Assembly (NCBI GenBank): GCA_036768485.1
Contig: JAVLUZ010000253.1
Coordinates: forward strand, 80,469-144,468
From: Mermis nigrescens
Lineage: Eukaryota > Nematoda > Enoplea > Mermithida > Mermithidae
Length of the DNA stretch: 64,000 nucleotides
Direction of reading: 5' to 3'
Notes under the pieces: model-generated
Seen by the model: only the letters and a program-made list of their open reading frames with translations
Told to the model about the DNA's origin: nothing
Databases searched by the model: none
Shown here: positions 12,961 through 23,290 of the stretch, piece by piece
Numbering within the stretch: the first letter of the stretch is position 1
Layout: every line of letters starts with the position of its first letter
Made by a program: the position numbers and the translations under genes

Positions 12961-15592
12961 TCAGCAGCCGAGCGATAGCATTTGGTAGCCTGCATTTAGC
13001 AGCGTTATGTTTGGCAGCCGAGCGATAGCATTTGGTAGCCTGCATTTAGCAGCGTTATGTTCAGCAGCCGAGCGATAGCATTTGGTAGCCTGCATTTAGC
13101 AGCGTTATGTTCAGCAGCCGAGCGATAGCATTTGGTAGCCTGCATTTAGCAGCGTTATGTTCAGCAGCCAAGCAATAGCATTTGGTAGCCTGCATTTAGC
13201 AGCGTAATGTTCAGCAGCTGAGCGATAGCATTTGGTAGCCTGCATTTAGCAGCGTTATGTTCAGCAGCCGAGCAATAGCATTTGGTAGCCTGCATTTAGC
13301 AGCGTTATGTTCAGCAGCTGAGCGATAGCATTTGGTAGCCTGCATTTAGCAGCGTTATGTTCAGCAGCCGAGCAATAGCATTTGGTAGCCTGCATTTAGC
13401 AGCGTTATGTTTGGCAGCTGAGCGATAGCATTTGGTAGCCTGCATTTAGCAGCGTTATGTTCAGCAGCCAAGCGATAGCATTTGGTAGCCTGCATTTAGC
13501 AGCGTTATGTTTGGCAGCCGAGCGATAGCATTTGGTAGCCTGCATTTAGCAGCGTTATGTTCGGCAGCTGAGCGATAGCATTTGGTAGCCTGCATTTAGC
13601 AGCGTTATGTTCAGCAGCCGAGCGATAGCATTTGGTAGCCTGCATTTAGCAGCGTTATGTTCGGCAGCCAAGCGATAGCATTTGGTAGCCTGCATTTAGC
13701 AGCGTAATGTTCAGCAGCCGAGCGATAGCATTTGGTAGCCTGCATTTAGCAGCGTTATGTTCAGCAGCCAAGCGATAGCATTTGGTAGCCTGCATTTAGC
13801 AGCGTTATGTTTGGCAGCCGAGCGATAGCATTTGGTAGCCTGCATTTAGCAGCGTAATGTTTGGCAGCTGAGCAATAGCATTTGGTAGCCTGCATTTAGC
13901 AGCGTTATGTTCAGCAGCCAAGCGATAGCATTTGGTAGCCTGCATTTAGCAGCGTTATGTTTGGCAGCCAAGCGATAGCATTTGGTAGCCTGTATTTAGC
14001 AGCGTTAAGTTCAGCAGCCGAGCGATAGCATTTGGTAGCGTGCATTTAGCAGCGTAATGTTTGGCAGCTGAGCTATAGCATTCGGTAGCCTGCATCTAGC
14101 AGCGTAATGTTTGGCAGCTGGAGCAATAGCATTTGGTAGCCTGCATTTAGCAGCGTAATGTTTGGCAGCCAAGCGATAGCATTTGTAGCCTGTATTTAGC
14201 AGCGTTATGTTCAGCAGCCAAGCGATAGCATTTGGTAGCCTGCATTAGCAGCGTAATGTTTGGCAGCCAAGCGATAGCATTTGGTAGCCTGTATTTAGCA
14301 GCGTTATGCTTGGCAGCCAAGCGATAGCATTTGGTAGCCTGCATTTAGCAGCGTTATGTTCAGCAGCCGGAAGGATAGCATTTGGTAGCCTGCATTTAGC
14401 AGCGTAATGTTTGGCAGCTGAGCGATAGCATTTGGTAGCCTGCATTTAGCAGCGTAATGTTTGCAGCTGAGCGATAGCATAAGGTAGGCTGCATTCAGCG
14501 TTATGTTTGGCAGCCAAGCAATAGCATTTGGTAGCCTGCATCTAGCAGCGTAATGTTTGGTAGCTGAGCGATAGCATTTGCAGCCTGCATTTAGCAGCGT
14601 AATGTTTGGCAGCCAAGCGATAGCATTTGGTAGCCTGTATTTAGCAGCGTAATGTTTGGCAGCCACATAGCATTTGGTAGCCTGCATTTAGCAGTGTACA
14701 CCAGTGTTTCCTTTCAAGCGATAGCATTTGGTAGCCTGCATTTAGCAGCGTAATGTTTGGCAGCTGAGCAATAGCATTTGGTAGCCTGCATTTAGCAGCG
14801 TAATGTTTGGCAGCCAAGCGATAGCATTTGTAGCCTGTATTTAGCAGCGTTATGTACAGCAGCCAAGCGATAGCATTTGGTAGCCTGCATTTAGCAGCGT
14901 TATGTTTGGCAGCCAAGCAATAGCATTTGGTAGCCTGTATTTAGCAGCGTAATGTTTGGCAGCCAAGCGATAGCATTTGGTAGCCTGTATTTAGCAGCGT
15001 AATGTTTAACAGCTGAGCGATAGCATTTGGTAGCCTGCATTTAGCAGCGTATGTTTGGCAGCTGAGCGATAGCATTTGGTAGCCTGCATTTAGCAGCGTT
15101 ATGTTCCGCTTGGCGAGCAATAGCATTTTGGTAGCCTGCATCATAGCGTAATGTTTGGTTGCTGGCCGATAACATTTGGTAGCCTGTTTAGCAGCGTTAT
15201 GTTCAGCAACCGGCGGCATTTGGTAGCCTGCATTTAGCGTAATGTTTGGCAGCTGAGCAATAGCATTTGGTAGCCTGCATTTAGCAGCGTAATGTTTGGC
15301 AGCTGAGCGATAGCATTTGGTAGCCTGTATTTAGCAGCGTTATGTTCAGCAGCCGAGCAATAGCATTTGGTAGCCTGCATTTAGCGTAATGTTCAGCAGC
15401 CAGCGATAGCATTTGGTATACCATTTTAGCAGCGTTATGTTCAGCAATAGCGATATATGGTAGCCTGCATTTAGCAGCGTTATGTTTGGCAATAGCGATA
15501 GCACTTGGTAGCCTGTATTTAGCAGTGTTATGTTCAGCAGCCATGCGTATTGTGGCGATAGCATTTGAGCAGCCTGCATTTAGCAGCGCGTG

Positions 15593-15797
15593 TTGGTTGT
15601 GTTCTGAAAAATCGCAAAACTGGTTTAATAATTATTGGTATGCTTTCAAAATAATTTCACTCTTCTTGGAAAACCAGTTCTAATCCAGAAACAATGATGA
15701 TGGAAAATTTAGCAGAAAAGTAGGGAAAAATTCAGCCGCCCCGATACTAAATGGGGACTTCAGGCTATAACAAACCCATTTAGTATCAGGGCGGCGC
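15593..15797. other. Satellite boundary segment with hairpin
   Basis: Unique-looking AT-rich sequence between the satellite and repeat family X. It holds an inverted repeat at 15735-15795: arms of about 21 bp (GCCGCCCCGATACTAAATGG and its complement, one mismatch) around a ~20-bp loop. No coding potential. The hairpin could be a small foldback element or a replication or repair scar at the array edge; I cannot tell which. Confidence 0.7.
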
Positions 15798-16792
15798 AGC
15801 TTGATTATGCTATTTTGAAAAATATTTATCATTCTACTGAAGTTTAAGAATAGTGCATTTATGATGATAAAAGTAGTTATTTATTAAAGAGAGTCAAAAA
15901 CCTCTGAAATACGGAAAATCTGATCAAACAATATGCAATACGGAGTTATCTATCGGCATTAGAAAATAGGTGTAGGTATAATTCAACGTTCACCTCTTCA
16001 TACTCAACAAACACTGGCTGTAGAAAAGTTTGAAGGTCAGATTCATTACTGACCTTACGGAGAACATTTCAAAAAAATTCATCATCTACGACGCTCTGGG
16101 CGCAAAAATGCTTCTCGGTGGAAACTTTACACTTGTGCTTATACCTGCAATGTTGGGTGTATAGAAACAAAATAAGCTGGGATCTGTAACGCCAAGGTCA
16201 GGGCACCTTTTAAGCATACATTAGCATGTTCCGCCTACTTAGCGGAGTAGTTGAAGAAATATCGTTTTTCGTCTTGAACGCTTTACACTAAAACGATCAC
16301 AGATAAAGAAATATTGCATTATAAGAAAAACAAAAAAATCCGGTTGTGAGATTTTGCAACCCTCTACATTATGAAACTGATTGGACTGCACAGAAACCGA
16401 AATTGAGTTAGATAAGCTGAAGGACACGCAACGAGTAAACACGTATGCTTTACACTTTTTGTGCAACAACCACCGAGTGTAAAGTAACTCTTAAGAGTCT
16501 GATTCGTAATCTACAGCTTGGGGGCAACATTTTGAAAAAAAAATTGGCCCTCCGCGAATTATTTGGTGCATTCGGTTTACGCTTTTACACGCTCATTGTA
16601 AGCTCGGTATTGAGTGTAAAACAAAAATAAAGACCGACATCGAAATTTTTTTAATTATCGATCAAAAGGTCCGCACCTCCCGGATGTGTGCCGTTATAGC
16701 TGTGAAGTTAATTTCTACGCTCCTTTGCTTGTTAAAAACATATAAGAAAAAATGAGGCCAAGTATATTATAGGTAGTGCTATCGCGCAACCT
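15798..16792 (+). mobile_element. Repeat family X, copy A
   Basis: About 1 kb of non-coding sequence present three times: here, at 17640-20494 (split) and at 21893-26150 (opposite strand, split). All copies share the left part ending in GGCATTAGAAAA, a central part rich in GTGTAAAG/CTTTACAC motifs, and a right end with an imperfect hairpin (ATAGGT...ACCTATGAT). It looks like a non-autonomous DNA transposon of unknown superfamily. Copy A lacks the leftmost CGACATATCGG segment seen in the other two and abuts the hairpin segment. Short open frames in it are not conserved between copies. Confidence 0.75.
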
Positions 16793-16924
16793 ATGATTTT
16801 CTTTTCGCTTAATTCGTTTAGTATCGGTATAGTTTGAATCGAGTAAATGTTTTAACCGCCTGTATTCATCTACACTGCAAATAGGCATACCAATGTATTT
16901 TGTCATTGTAAACAGCTCATTCAT
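16793..16924 (-). pseudogene. Possible coding fragment cut by repeat X
   Basis: The minus strand reads about 43 residues from an ATG at 16924, including TKYIGMPICSVDEYRRL and a basic stretch, exactly up to the end of repeat X copy A; beyond that the frame continues only into repeat sequence. Composition looks protein-like, but I recognise no family and find no continuation on the far side of X or in 16925-17550. It may be the 5' end of a disrupted gene or transposon ORF, or chance. Confidence 0.22.
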
Positions 16925-17550
16925 CGTAAAAATAATTTAAACAGCGTTTAAAAGAGTACGACATTTTGCAGTGCGCTGCGTTTAATGATCAGGGTCGAAA
17001 CTATGCTTTATTAAGTTACTACTTCTACTGCTCTTTACAATTCGATCTTCGTTATCGTTAATAATTCGCTTATGATGTCTAGTCGAGGTCAAATTCGATC
17101 AGTTTCGCTGATAATATATTTGCCATTAGCTGGATATTTTGCATTAAGCTACGTTTCTTTTCCATGCCGTATTGATAATTACAAATCAATCGATAGATGA
17201 ATCCATGATATGCCATGCTCGCTCGTATTTACTACCTTTTTGGTAATTGATTAAAATTTTTCATCCGTATCTTGCGCGTTTGATCTTTGGTTCACCCATA
17301 GGTATACATACATAGTATCTGCCGTCTGTTTTCTCTGTTTCACACAACTTAAGTCATACATTTTGAAACCATCTCCGACAATAAACTGTTTCTGCGATTA
17401 TAACATTGATCTGATATATAATTATCGTTCGTAACCCTCGGCTTACTGTCGATGAAAATTCTTAGAGTTTATGCACAAAGTTATGTCGATGAACTATAAG
17501 CTCTAAATAGCCATATGAGATGAACACATTCTACTTTCTTGTTATTTATA
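16925..17550. other. Non-coding AT-rich stretch
   Basis: I see no open frame with a recognisable domain, no tandem repeat and no clear terminus here. It lies between two copies of repeat X. Confidence 0.5.
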
Positions 17551-17617
17551 AACAAAACAGTCTGTTTCACACCGCGGCCCACTAGTCTTTTTCTAAACGC
17601 GCATGCGAGAACCGGAT

Positions 17618-17827
17618 GCGTCAGCCTCTTGCGCCAACTCGACATATCGGCAGATTTTATTATTTAGTCAATGTTTGAAAAATATTCATCATTCTACTAA
17701 ATTTAAGAATAGCGCATTTATGATAGCAAAAATAATTATTTATTATAGACGAGTCAAAAACCTCTGAAATGAGAAAAATCTGATCAAACAATATGCAACA
17801 TGGAGTTATCTATTGGCATTAGAAAAT
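17618..17827 (+). mobile_element. Repeat family X, copy D, left part
   Basis: Begins with a segment matching 26150-26180 in reverse complement (GCGCCAACTCGACATATCGG), then the X left arm (TCATTCTACT, TTTATGAT, CTCTGAAAT, GGCATTAGAAAA). It stops abruptly at 17827, where copy A runs on. The remainder resumes at 19696, so this copy is split by the 17828-19695 insertion. Confidence 0.7.
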
Positions 17828-18239
17828 CTACTATATATTTTTGAAAGTTTGTTTGTTTGTATGTATGTATGTCATGTTCGTATGTTTGTGCCGGGTTGGC
17901 TCCGGCCCAATGAAATTTGGTGGGCTGATATTTTGGGCCGAGGTCGGTCCAATGGGGAAGGAGCCGTAGCGATCTTGAAATTTCGACAAACGCACCCATT
18001 GGCCCTGGGCAGGGAGGAGCAGGGTTTGGCCCCTGTGCTATAAGCCTCCACGATTTCGGGAGATGGCCGATTTTTTGCTATTTTTTTCAAAAATTAGTTT
18101 ATACTGTTTGTATAGGGATACCCCGGCCAAGAGGAGCATGCCTGGCGACACTATGTACATTGTTATATGTTATAGCATTGGTCGGCACTGTGAAACATCA
18201 AAATACGGGTTTAACCAAATGATGCTATAACATAGGCAA

Positions 18240-18590
18240 TTTTATAAGATAGGCATGGTATGAGATACTATGTGCAACAAGATAAGCAATGCTATAAGAT
18301 AGGACGTGATATAAGATACTCTGTGCTACAGGATAGGCAATACTATAAGATAGGACGTGATATAAGACACCCCGTGCTACAAGATAGGCAATGCTATAAG
18401 ATAGAACGTTATAAAAGATACCCCGTGCTACAAGATAGGCAATGCTATAAGATAGGAAGTGATATAAGATACCCCGAGCTGCAAGATAGGCAATGTTATA
18501 AGATAGTATGGGATATAAGATACCCTGTGCTACGAGATAGGCAATGCTATAAGATAGGTTTGGTATAGATACCCTGTCTGTGCCATAACA
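18240..18590 (+). repeat. 51-bp minisatellite
   Basis: Six to seven copies of a ~51-bp unit containing GCTATAAGATAGG, GTGATATAAGATAC and GTGCTACAAGATAGGCAAT. Because 51 is a multiple of 3, one frame stays open for 102 codons with a 17-residue repeat; I regard it as non-coding. Shorter related units recur at 19175-19320. Confidence 0.85.
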
Positions 18591-18659
18591 TGCAGTGATA
18601 TAAGATAGGAGATACCATCAGCTATAACATATCACGTGATATATGACACCCTTTGCTAC

Positions 18660-19110
18660 AACAAACAAAAAATTTTTAAAACATCAAAAATATGGTTTGA
18701 CCGAAAAATTTTTCAAAACATCCTAAAACATCAAAAATATGGTTTGACGAAAAAAATTTTCCAAAACATCCCAAAACATCAAAAATATGGGTTTGATTAA
18801 AAAAATTTTCCAAAACATCCTAAAACATCAAAAATATGGTTTGACGAAAAAAATTTTCCAAAACATCCCAAAACATCAACAATATGGGTTTTATTAAAAA
18901 AATTTCCAGAACACCCCAGAACATCAAAAATATGATTATGGCTAAACAATTTTCAAAACCATTCTGTAACGTCAAAAATATGGATTTGATCAAAAAAATG
19001 GTTGACAAAAGACATTTTAAAAAAATCCAAAAATAAAATATGGTTTGTACCAACAATTTTTTTAGAAATATCCCAAAAACATCAAAAGTCTTGAAAAATA
19101 AAAAATACAA
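18660..19110 (+). repeat. ~57-bp tandem repeat (ACATCAAAAATATGG)
   Basis: About seven diverged units built on ACATCAAAAATATGGTTTGA plus an A/T-rich tail. It forms part of the core of the Helitron-like element. Confidence 0.75.
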
Positions 19111-19127
19111 GAGACATATTAATTCCA

Positions 19128-19174
19128 TATAGCTATCAGGCCTAAGTTCAGCCCGGGCAACGCCGGGCAGCTCA
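19128..19174 (+). repeat. Internal copy of the Helitron-like 3' end
   Basis: TTCCATATAGCTATCAGGCC, then the GCCCGGG/GCCGGGC hairpin and AGCTCA: nearly identical to the terminal copy at 19640-19695. The first copy is followed by more tandem repeat and not by target DNA. Confidence 0.7.
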
Positions 19175-19329
19175 ACTTATGCTATTAAGATAGGATACGG
19201 TATAGCATACTCTAATGCTATAAGATACCTAACGCTATAACATACCCAATGCTATAAGATATGACACGGTATAAAGTACCCAATGCTATAGCATACTCAA
19301 CGCTATAAGATAGGGCACGATGAAACACC

Positions 19330-19635
19330 ATTTTTTGAAACATCAAAAATATGGATTTTTTAAAAAGCATCAAAATTATGGATTTTTTTAAAAAACATCA
19401 GAATTATGGATTTTTCAAAATAACATCAAAATTATGGATTCTTTTGAAAAAGCATGGATTTTTTTAAAAAATATGAAAAATTATGGATTTTTTTAAAAAC
19501 ATCAAAATTATGGATTTTTAAAATCACATCAAAATTACGGATTTTTTAAAATAACACCAAAATTACGGATTAATAAAAAAACATCGAAATTATGGATTTT
19601 CCAAGAAACATCAAAATTATGGATTTTTTTACATA
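19330..19635 (+). repeat. ~26-bp tandem repeat (ATCAAAATTATGGATT)
   Basis: About eleven units of roughly 26 bp built on AACATCAAAATTATGGATTT. This second tandem core lies between the two 3'-end copies of the Helitron-like element and is related in sequence to the 18660-19110 array. Confidence 0.75.
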
Positions 19636-19695
19636 TCAATTCCACATAGCTATATATCAGGCCTAAGTTCAGCCCGGGCAACGCCGGGCAGCTCA

Positions 19696-20494
19696 TTCAG
19701 TAGATGTATAATTCAAAGTTCACCTCTTCATACCTCAACAAACAGTGGCTGTAGAAAAGTTTAAAGGTCAGATTTGTAATTCTGACCCTACGGAGAACAT
19801 TTTACAAAATCCATCATCCACGACGCACTGGGCGGAAAAAATTTTTTCAGTGTAAAGTTTACACCTGCACAAATAACGCAATATTGATTGTAAAGAAAAC
19901 AAAATAAATTTTAACGTGTAGCGCTGAAGACGAGGCACATTTTGAAGGTAGTTACCACGTTCTGTCTACCGAGTGGAGAATATGGCAGGGAAAAAATATT
20001 TTTTTGTCCCAGACTCTTTACAATAAATCGCCTCTAAATTCGAAAATATTACTTTCAAAAAAAATAAAAAAGTCTCCCTAGATTTTATAACCGTCTACCT
20101 TTTGAAACCAATCAGACTGCATGGAATGTAAAACTGAGTTGATATGCTCGGGCACATGAAAACAGTGAAAAAACCGTCTAATTTACACTCCTGTGCAACA
20201 ACCAATGAGTGTAAAGAAATTTTAAGACCGGATTCGTAACCTACTAATTAGGGAAACATTTTTAAAAAAATGGCCCTCCGCAAATCATTTGAATTTTTGG
20301 TGTAAACTTTACACACTCACGACGCGCTCAGTATTGAGTGTAAACAAAAACAAAAAATGGGGGCACTAAGTTTTTTATTATCTACCTTTTAAAAAAACCG
20401 CACCTCGAGATGTGTGCACGTTATAGCTGTAAGGGGGCAGACATATGTTGGGGTGACCCAAGTATATTATAGGTACGCGCCAACGCGCTACCTA
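19696..20494 (+). mobile_element. Repeat family X, copy D, right part
   Basis: Continues repeat X exactly where 17827 breaks off (compare GTAGATGTATAATTCAAAG with copy A at 15970) and runs to the X right-end hairpin near 20470-20494. Strongly diverged from copies A and B in the centre. It still has multiple GTGTAAA motifs. Confidence 0.7.
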
Positions 20495-20645
20495 TGATAT
20501 TTAATTACCAGAAGGTAATTATGTAGGCTTGGATATACATACATGTGGCAGCAATCAAATTAATGACTAAAGTTAGTTTTTTACATGCATTAAGAATTTT
20601 GCATCAACGAAGCATTGTCTGCACTAGTCGGTTGTATGTTAGGCG

Positions 20646-20908
20646 CATCGGAATCATTCAGCACCGAAATTCTGGAAGGGGGTGCGAAATTCTTCAAAGG
20701 TTAAAAATGGTCTTAAAAATTGTGGTTGGCGAAGAAAACACCATTTGCCAACGTTTCTCATCGAGCACTATCCCGTGGCATCAAATCAAAAAATCGCAAA
20801 AAAAGCAAAGCAAATTTCAAAAATTGAATCCTGGGGGTATTTTGGTTTCTGGGGGATATTCAAACTTCTGGAAGGGTGCATACCCCAAACCCCGCACGCC
20901 CACGTGTG
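20646..20908 (-). mobile_element. hAT-like MITE hM, copy 1 (reverse)
   Basis: Reverse-oriented, diverged copy of the ~260-bp MITE described at 33512. It retains the G-rich block with TTCTGGGGGA, the CGTTTCTCATCGAGCACTAT core and the GCACGCCCACGTGTG end. The end near 20646 is degraded. Open frames on both strands here are by-products of the G/C-rich ends. Confidence 0.75.
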
Positions 20909-20914
20909 GTGGTG

Positions 20915-21092
20915 GCTTTGTTGAGACAGTGGCTTTGTTGGGACGGTGGCCATGTTGGGGAGGGTGGCCATGTTGGGACGGAGGCGGTGTTGGGACGGTG
21001 GCCGTGTTGGGAATTTCGGTGGCCGTGTTGGGACGGTGGCCATGTTGGGACGGTGACCGTGTTGGGACTGGTGACCATGTTGGGACGTTACT
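20915..21092 (+). repeat. 18-bp minisatellite GTTGGGACGGTGGCCATG
   Basis: About ten units of GTTGGGACGGTGGCCATG with CAT/CGT variation and a few indels, directly abutting MITE hM copy 1. It may have expanded from the G-rich MITE end. Confidence 0.85.
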
Positions 21093-21260
21093 GTTTTTAA
21101 TGACCTTAGCGAATGAGCGCGCGTTTTCATGACATTAGCGAGCCTTATGAATCATATTTTCGGTTGACTGACAAAAAGCGATGGTGTGCGATAGTGGAGG
21201 TAGTTGCCTATACTAACACAGTCACATATATCTCTGTACTAACGCCAGATGGACCACAGG

Positions 21261-21470
21261 CACACATGGGCGTGAGAGAGGGGTTTGGAGGTATGCACCC
21301 CCCAGAAGGCCGAGTGCCCCCCTTCCCCCAGAAACCAAAAAAACCCCTTCAGAATTCAATTTTTTGGAATTTTTTTTGTCTTTTTTCGTAATTTTTCGAT
21401 GCTAATGGATAGTGCTTAATTAGAAACGTTGAAAAATGTTTTGTTTCGCCATCATCACTTTTAAGACCAT
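21261..21470 (+). mobile_element. hAT-like MITE hM, copy 2
   Basis: Starts CACACATGGGCGTG, then the C-rich AGAAACC block and the GCTAATGGATAGTGCTTAAT core. The right terminus is missing: the copy fades at about 21470 into the LINE-A fragment. 21093-21260 upstream holds nothing recognisable. Confidence 0.75.
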
Positions 21471-21496
21471 TTGTTGATCTTTAGAAAATTCATTTT

Positions 21497-21892
21497 ATCA
21501 AATATTAATAAAAAATCTTTTGATTTAGCAATTAAAAAGCTTTTAATTAAATGGAATAATTTTTTAGGATATGAAATTAATTTTGTTTCTTACTCTGAGC
21601 TGAATTTTCAGAGAGAAATTAAAGGATATGCTAAAGATATAGGTACATTTTTGTTTTTTAAATAATGCATTACAAACTCGTGACCGATTAAGTCGATGGA
21701 GAAATGTTACGTCTTCTTGTAAGTATTGTTTATTTATTGGGAGAATTTTACTGAAACAAATGTTCATGCCTTATTAGATTGCGAACGTCTTCAAATGTTT
21801 TGGCGAAAATTTTCTGGTGTTTTGATGCGAAATAATTTACAAATTTGTGTAGAAAATGAAGTTTTTGGTGTATATCATATCAGATAATTTAT
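21497..21892 (+). pseudogene. LINE-A ORF2 C-terminal fragment, left half
   Basis: Matches the ORF2 C-terminal region of the longer LINE-A copy at 32930-33450 (FDLAIKKLLIKWNNFLGYE in both; then TTATTAGATTGCGAACGTCT). It stops at 21892 in CAGATAATTTA and continues at 28047 with TTAGAAAAATG; the long copy reads through without a gap. It is a 5'-truncated LINE-A copy split by ~6.15 kb of later insertions. Frameshifted and non-functional. Confidence 0.85.
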
Positions 21893-23290
21893 CATAGGTT
21901 GCGCGATAGCCTACCTATAATATACTTGGCCTCCTTTTTCTTATATGTTTATCACAGCGAGTGCGAAATTAGTCCCCCCCACAGCTATAACGGCACATAT
22001 CTGGGAGGTGCGGTTTTTTAATCGATGGATAATTAAAAAAATTCAATGACGGTCTTTTTTTGTTTTACACTCAATTCGAGTTAGCAATGAGCGTGTAAAG
22101 TGTAAACCGAAAAATCAAATAATTTGCGGAGGGCCAATTTTTTGCAAAATGTTGCCCTTAAGCTGTAGATTACGAATCTGACCTTGAAATTTCTTTACAC
22201 TCGATGGTTGTTGCACAAAAGTGTAAAGTATACGTGTTTTACTCTTTGCGTGTCCTTCAGCTTATCTAAATCAATTTTGGTTTCTGTGCAGTCCAATCAA
22301 TTTTATAATGTAGAGGGTTGCAAAATCTCACAACCGAATTTTTTTGTTTTTTCTTATAATGCAATATTTTTTATCTGTGATCGTTATAGCGTAAAGGTTC
22401 GAGACGAAAAACGATATTTCTTCAACTTCTCCGCTAAGTAGGCGGAAGATGCTACTTATGCTTAAAGGTGCCCTGACCTTAGCGTTACAGATCCCAGCGT
22501 ATTTTGTTTCTATACACCCAATATTGCGGTATTAGCACAAGTGTTAAGAGTCAATTTCTGTAACGTTCACCCCGGCGGCGGACAGTCAAAAAATAACCTA
22601 TCCTCATTTTAACATATGTTGTACAGTTTTTAATTCTAAGCAACATCGTGCAAAGCGTTTTGTACAAAAACCATTTTCCGCTTGGAACATCAACCTCAAA
22701 GTTTGAAAAATCGTCACTTTTTGTCAAAAAAGAGTAGATTTACTTTTATGACTATAATTTCTTAACAACGCAAGATATCAGGGTCAAAATTTTTTTTTGA
22801 ATGAAAGAGCGAGATTTTCTCTATGAGCCATTGCTTTGATAAGTCCACAAGATTGACGGGTTCAGGAATTGTGTAAGACTAAATATGAAAAAGTTTGACT
22901 TTGTGCACTAAAAAATTTCACATTTTGTACAATAACTCCTATACTAGATGCGGGTGATTCTCAAAATTTTGATAAAATGTGGCATTTAGATGCGACATGT
23001 ATTTGGCAGAAAATAAAAAAATTAAAGGACCACTTTTTGAGCAATGATTCTTCACGCAAGTCCATTTATTGCGAGTTACACAATTGTTCTTGCCCAAAAC
23101 TTTTCTTTTAGACGTTATATCTCGCAAGTAAGGTAAGACCAACTCTCAAAATTTTGGTTAAATAATTTACTAAATCTTATGATGTTATTGGCAAAAGAAT
23201 ATGAAAGTTGTCAAATTTCTGATTGAACAGTGGCCCTTAGCGTAAGTACAAGTCAGGTAGGAATGGCTGATTATCAGCACACAAAATTCT

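Larger units (their letters stand above)
1..15592. repeat. 50-bp satellite array
   Basis: An uninterrupted head-to-tail array of about 310 copies of a 50-bp monomer; the array runs off the left edge. Typical phase: GTAATGTTTGGCAGCTGAGC then GATAGCATTTGGTAGCCTGC then ATTTAGCAGC. Variation is confined to a few sites: GTAATG/GTTATG, TTTG/TTCA, GCAGCTGAGC/GCAGCCAAGC/GCAGCCGAGC/GCAGCCATGC, GATAGC/AATAGC, ATTTAGC/ATCTAGC. Single-base insertions shift the phase near 6966, 9169 and 9721. Up to ~14100 the monomers are almost all exactly 50 bp; from there to 15592 indels and losses accumulate, as expected at an array edge. Open frames on the minus strand arise from the periodicity and are not genes. 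Chromosomal role (centromeric, subtelomeric, other) cannot be told from sequence. Confidence 0.98.
17828..19695 (+). mobile_element. Helitron-like non-autonomous element
   Basis: A 1.87 kb insertion inside repeat X copy D, defined by comparison with the unsplit copy A. The left end reads TCTACTATATATTTTTGAAA followed by (GTTT)n/(GTAT)n; the right end is a GC hairpin, GCCCGGG-CAAC-GCCGGGC, then AGCTCA. The insertion lies between A and T of the target. TC start, 3' hairpin and A/T insertion without target duplication are Helitron traits, but a canonical CTRR end is missing, so the class is inferred. No Rep/helicase is encoded. The interior holds several tandem repeats, and the 3' end occurs twice (19128-19174 and 19640-19695). 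Confidence 0.55.

Noticed and set aside
6858..15579. Many minus-strand open frames of 60-127 codons within the satellite, with repeats such as NAAKCRLPNAIA
   Set aside because: They follow from a 50-bp period read in successive frames, are broken by every phase change and have no start context or domain.
1..15592. Satellite as a CRISPR array
   Set aside because: The whole 50-bp unit is repeated; there are no unique spacers, and the context is eukaryotic.
18260..18568. 102-codon frame with a 17-residue repeat
   Set aside because: Explained by a 51-bp minisatellite whose period is a multiple of three; no homologous protein feature.
20786..21130. Open frames on both strands rich in Gly/Trp or Pro/Thr
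   Set aside because: Products of the 18-bp minisatellite and the G/C-rich MITE end.
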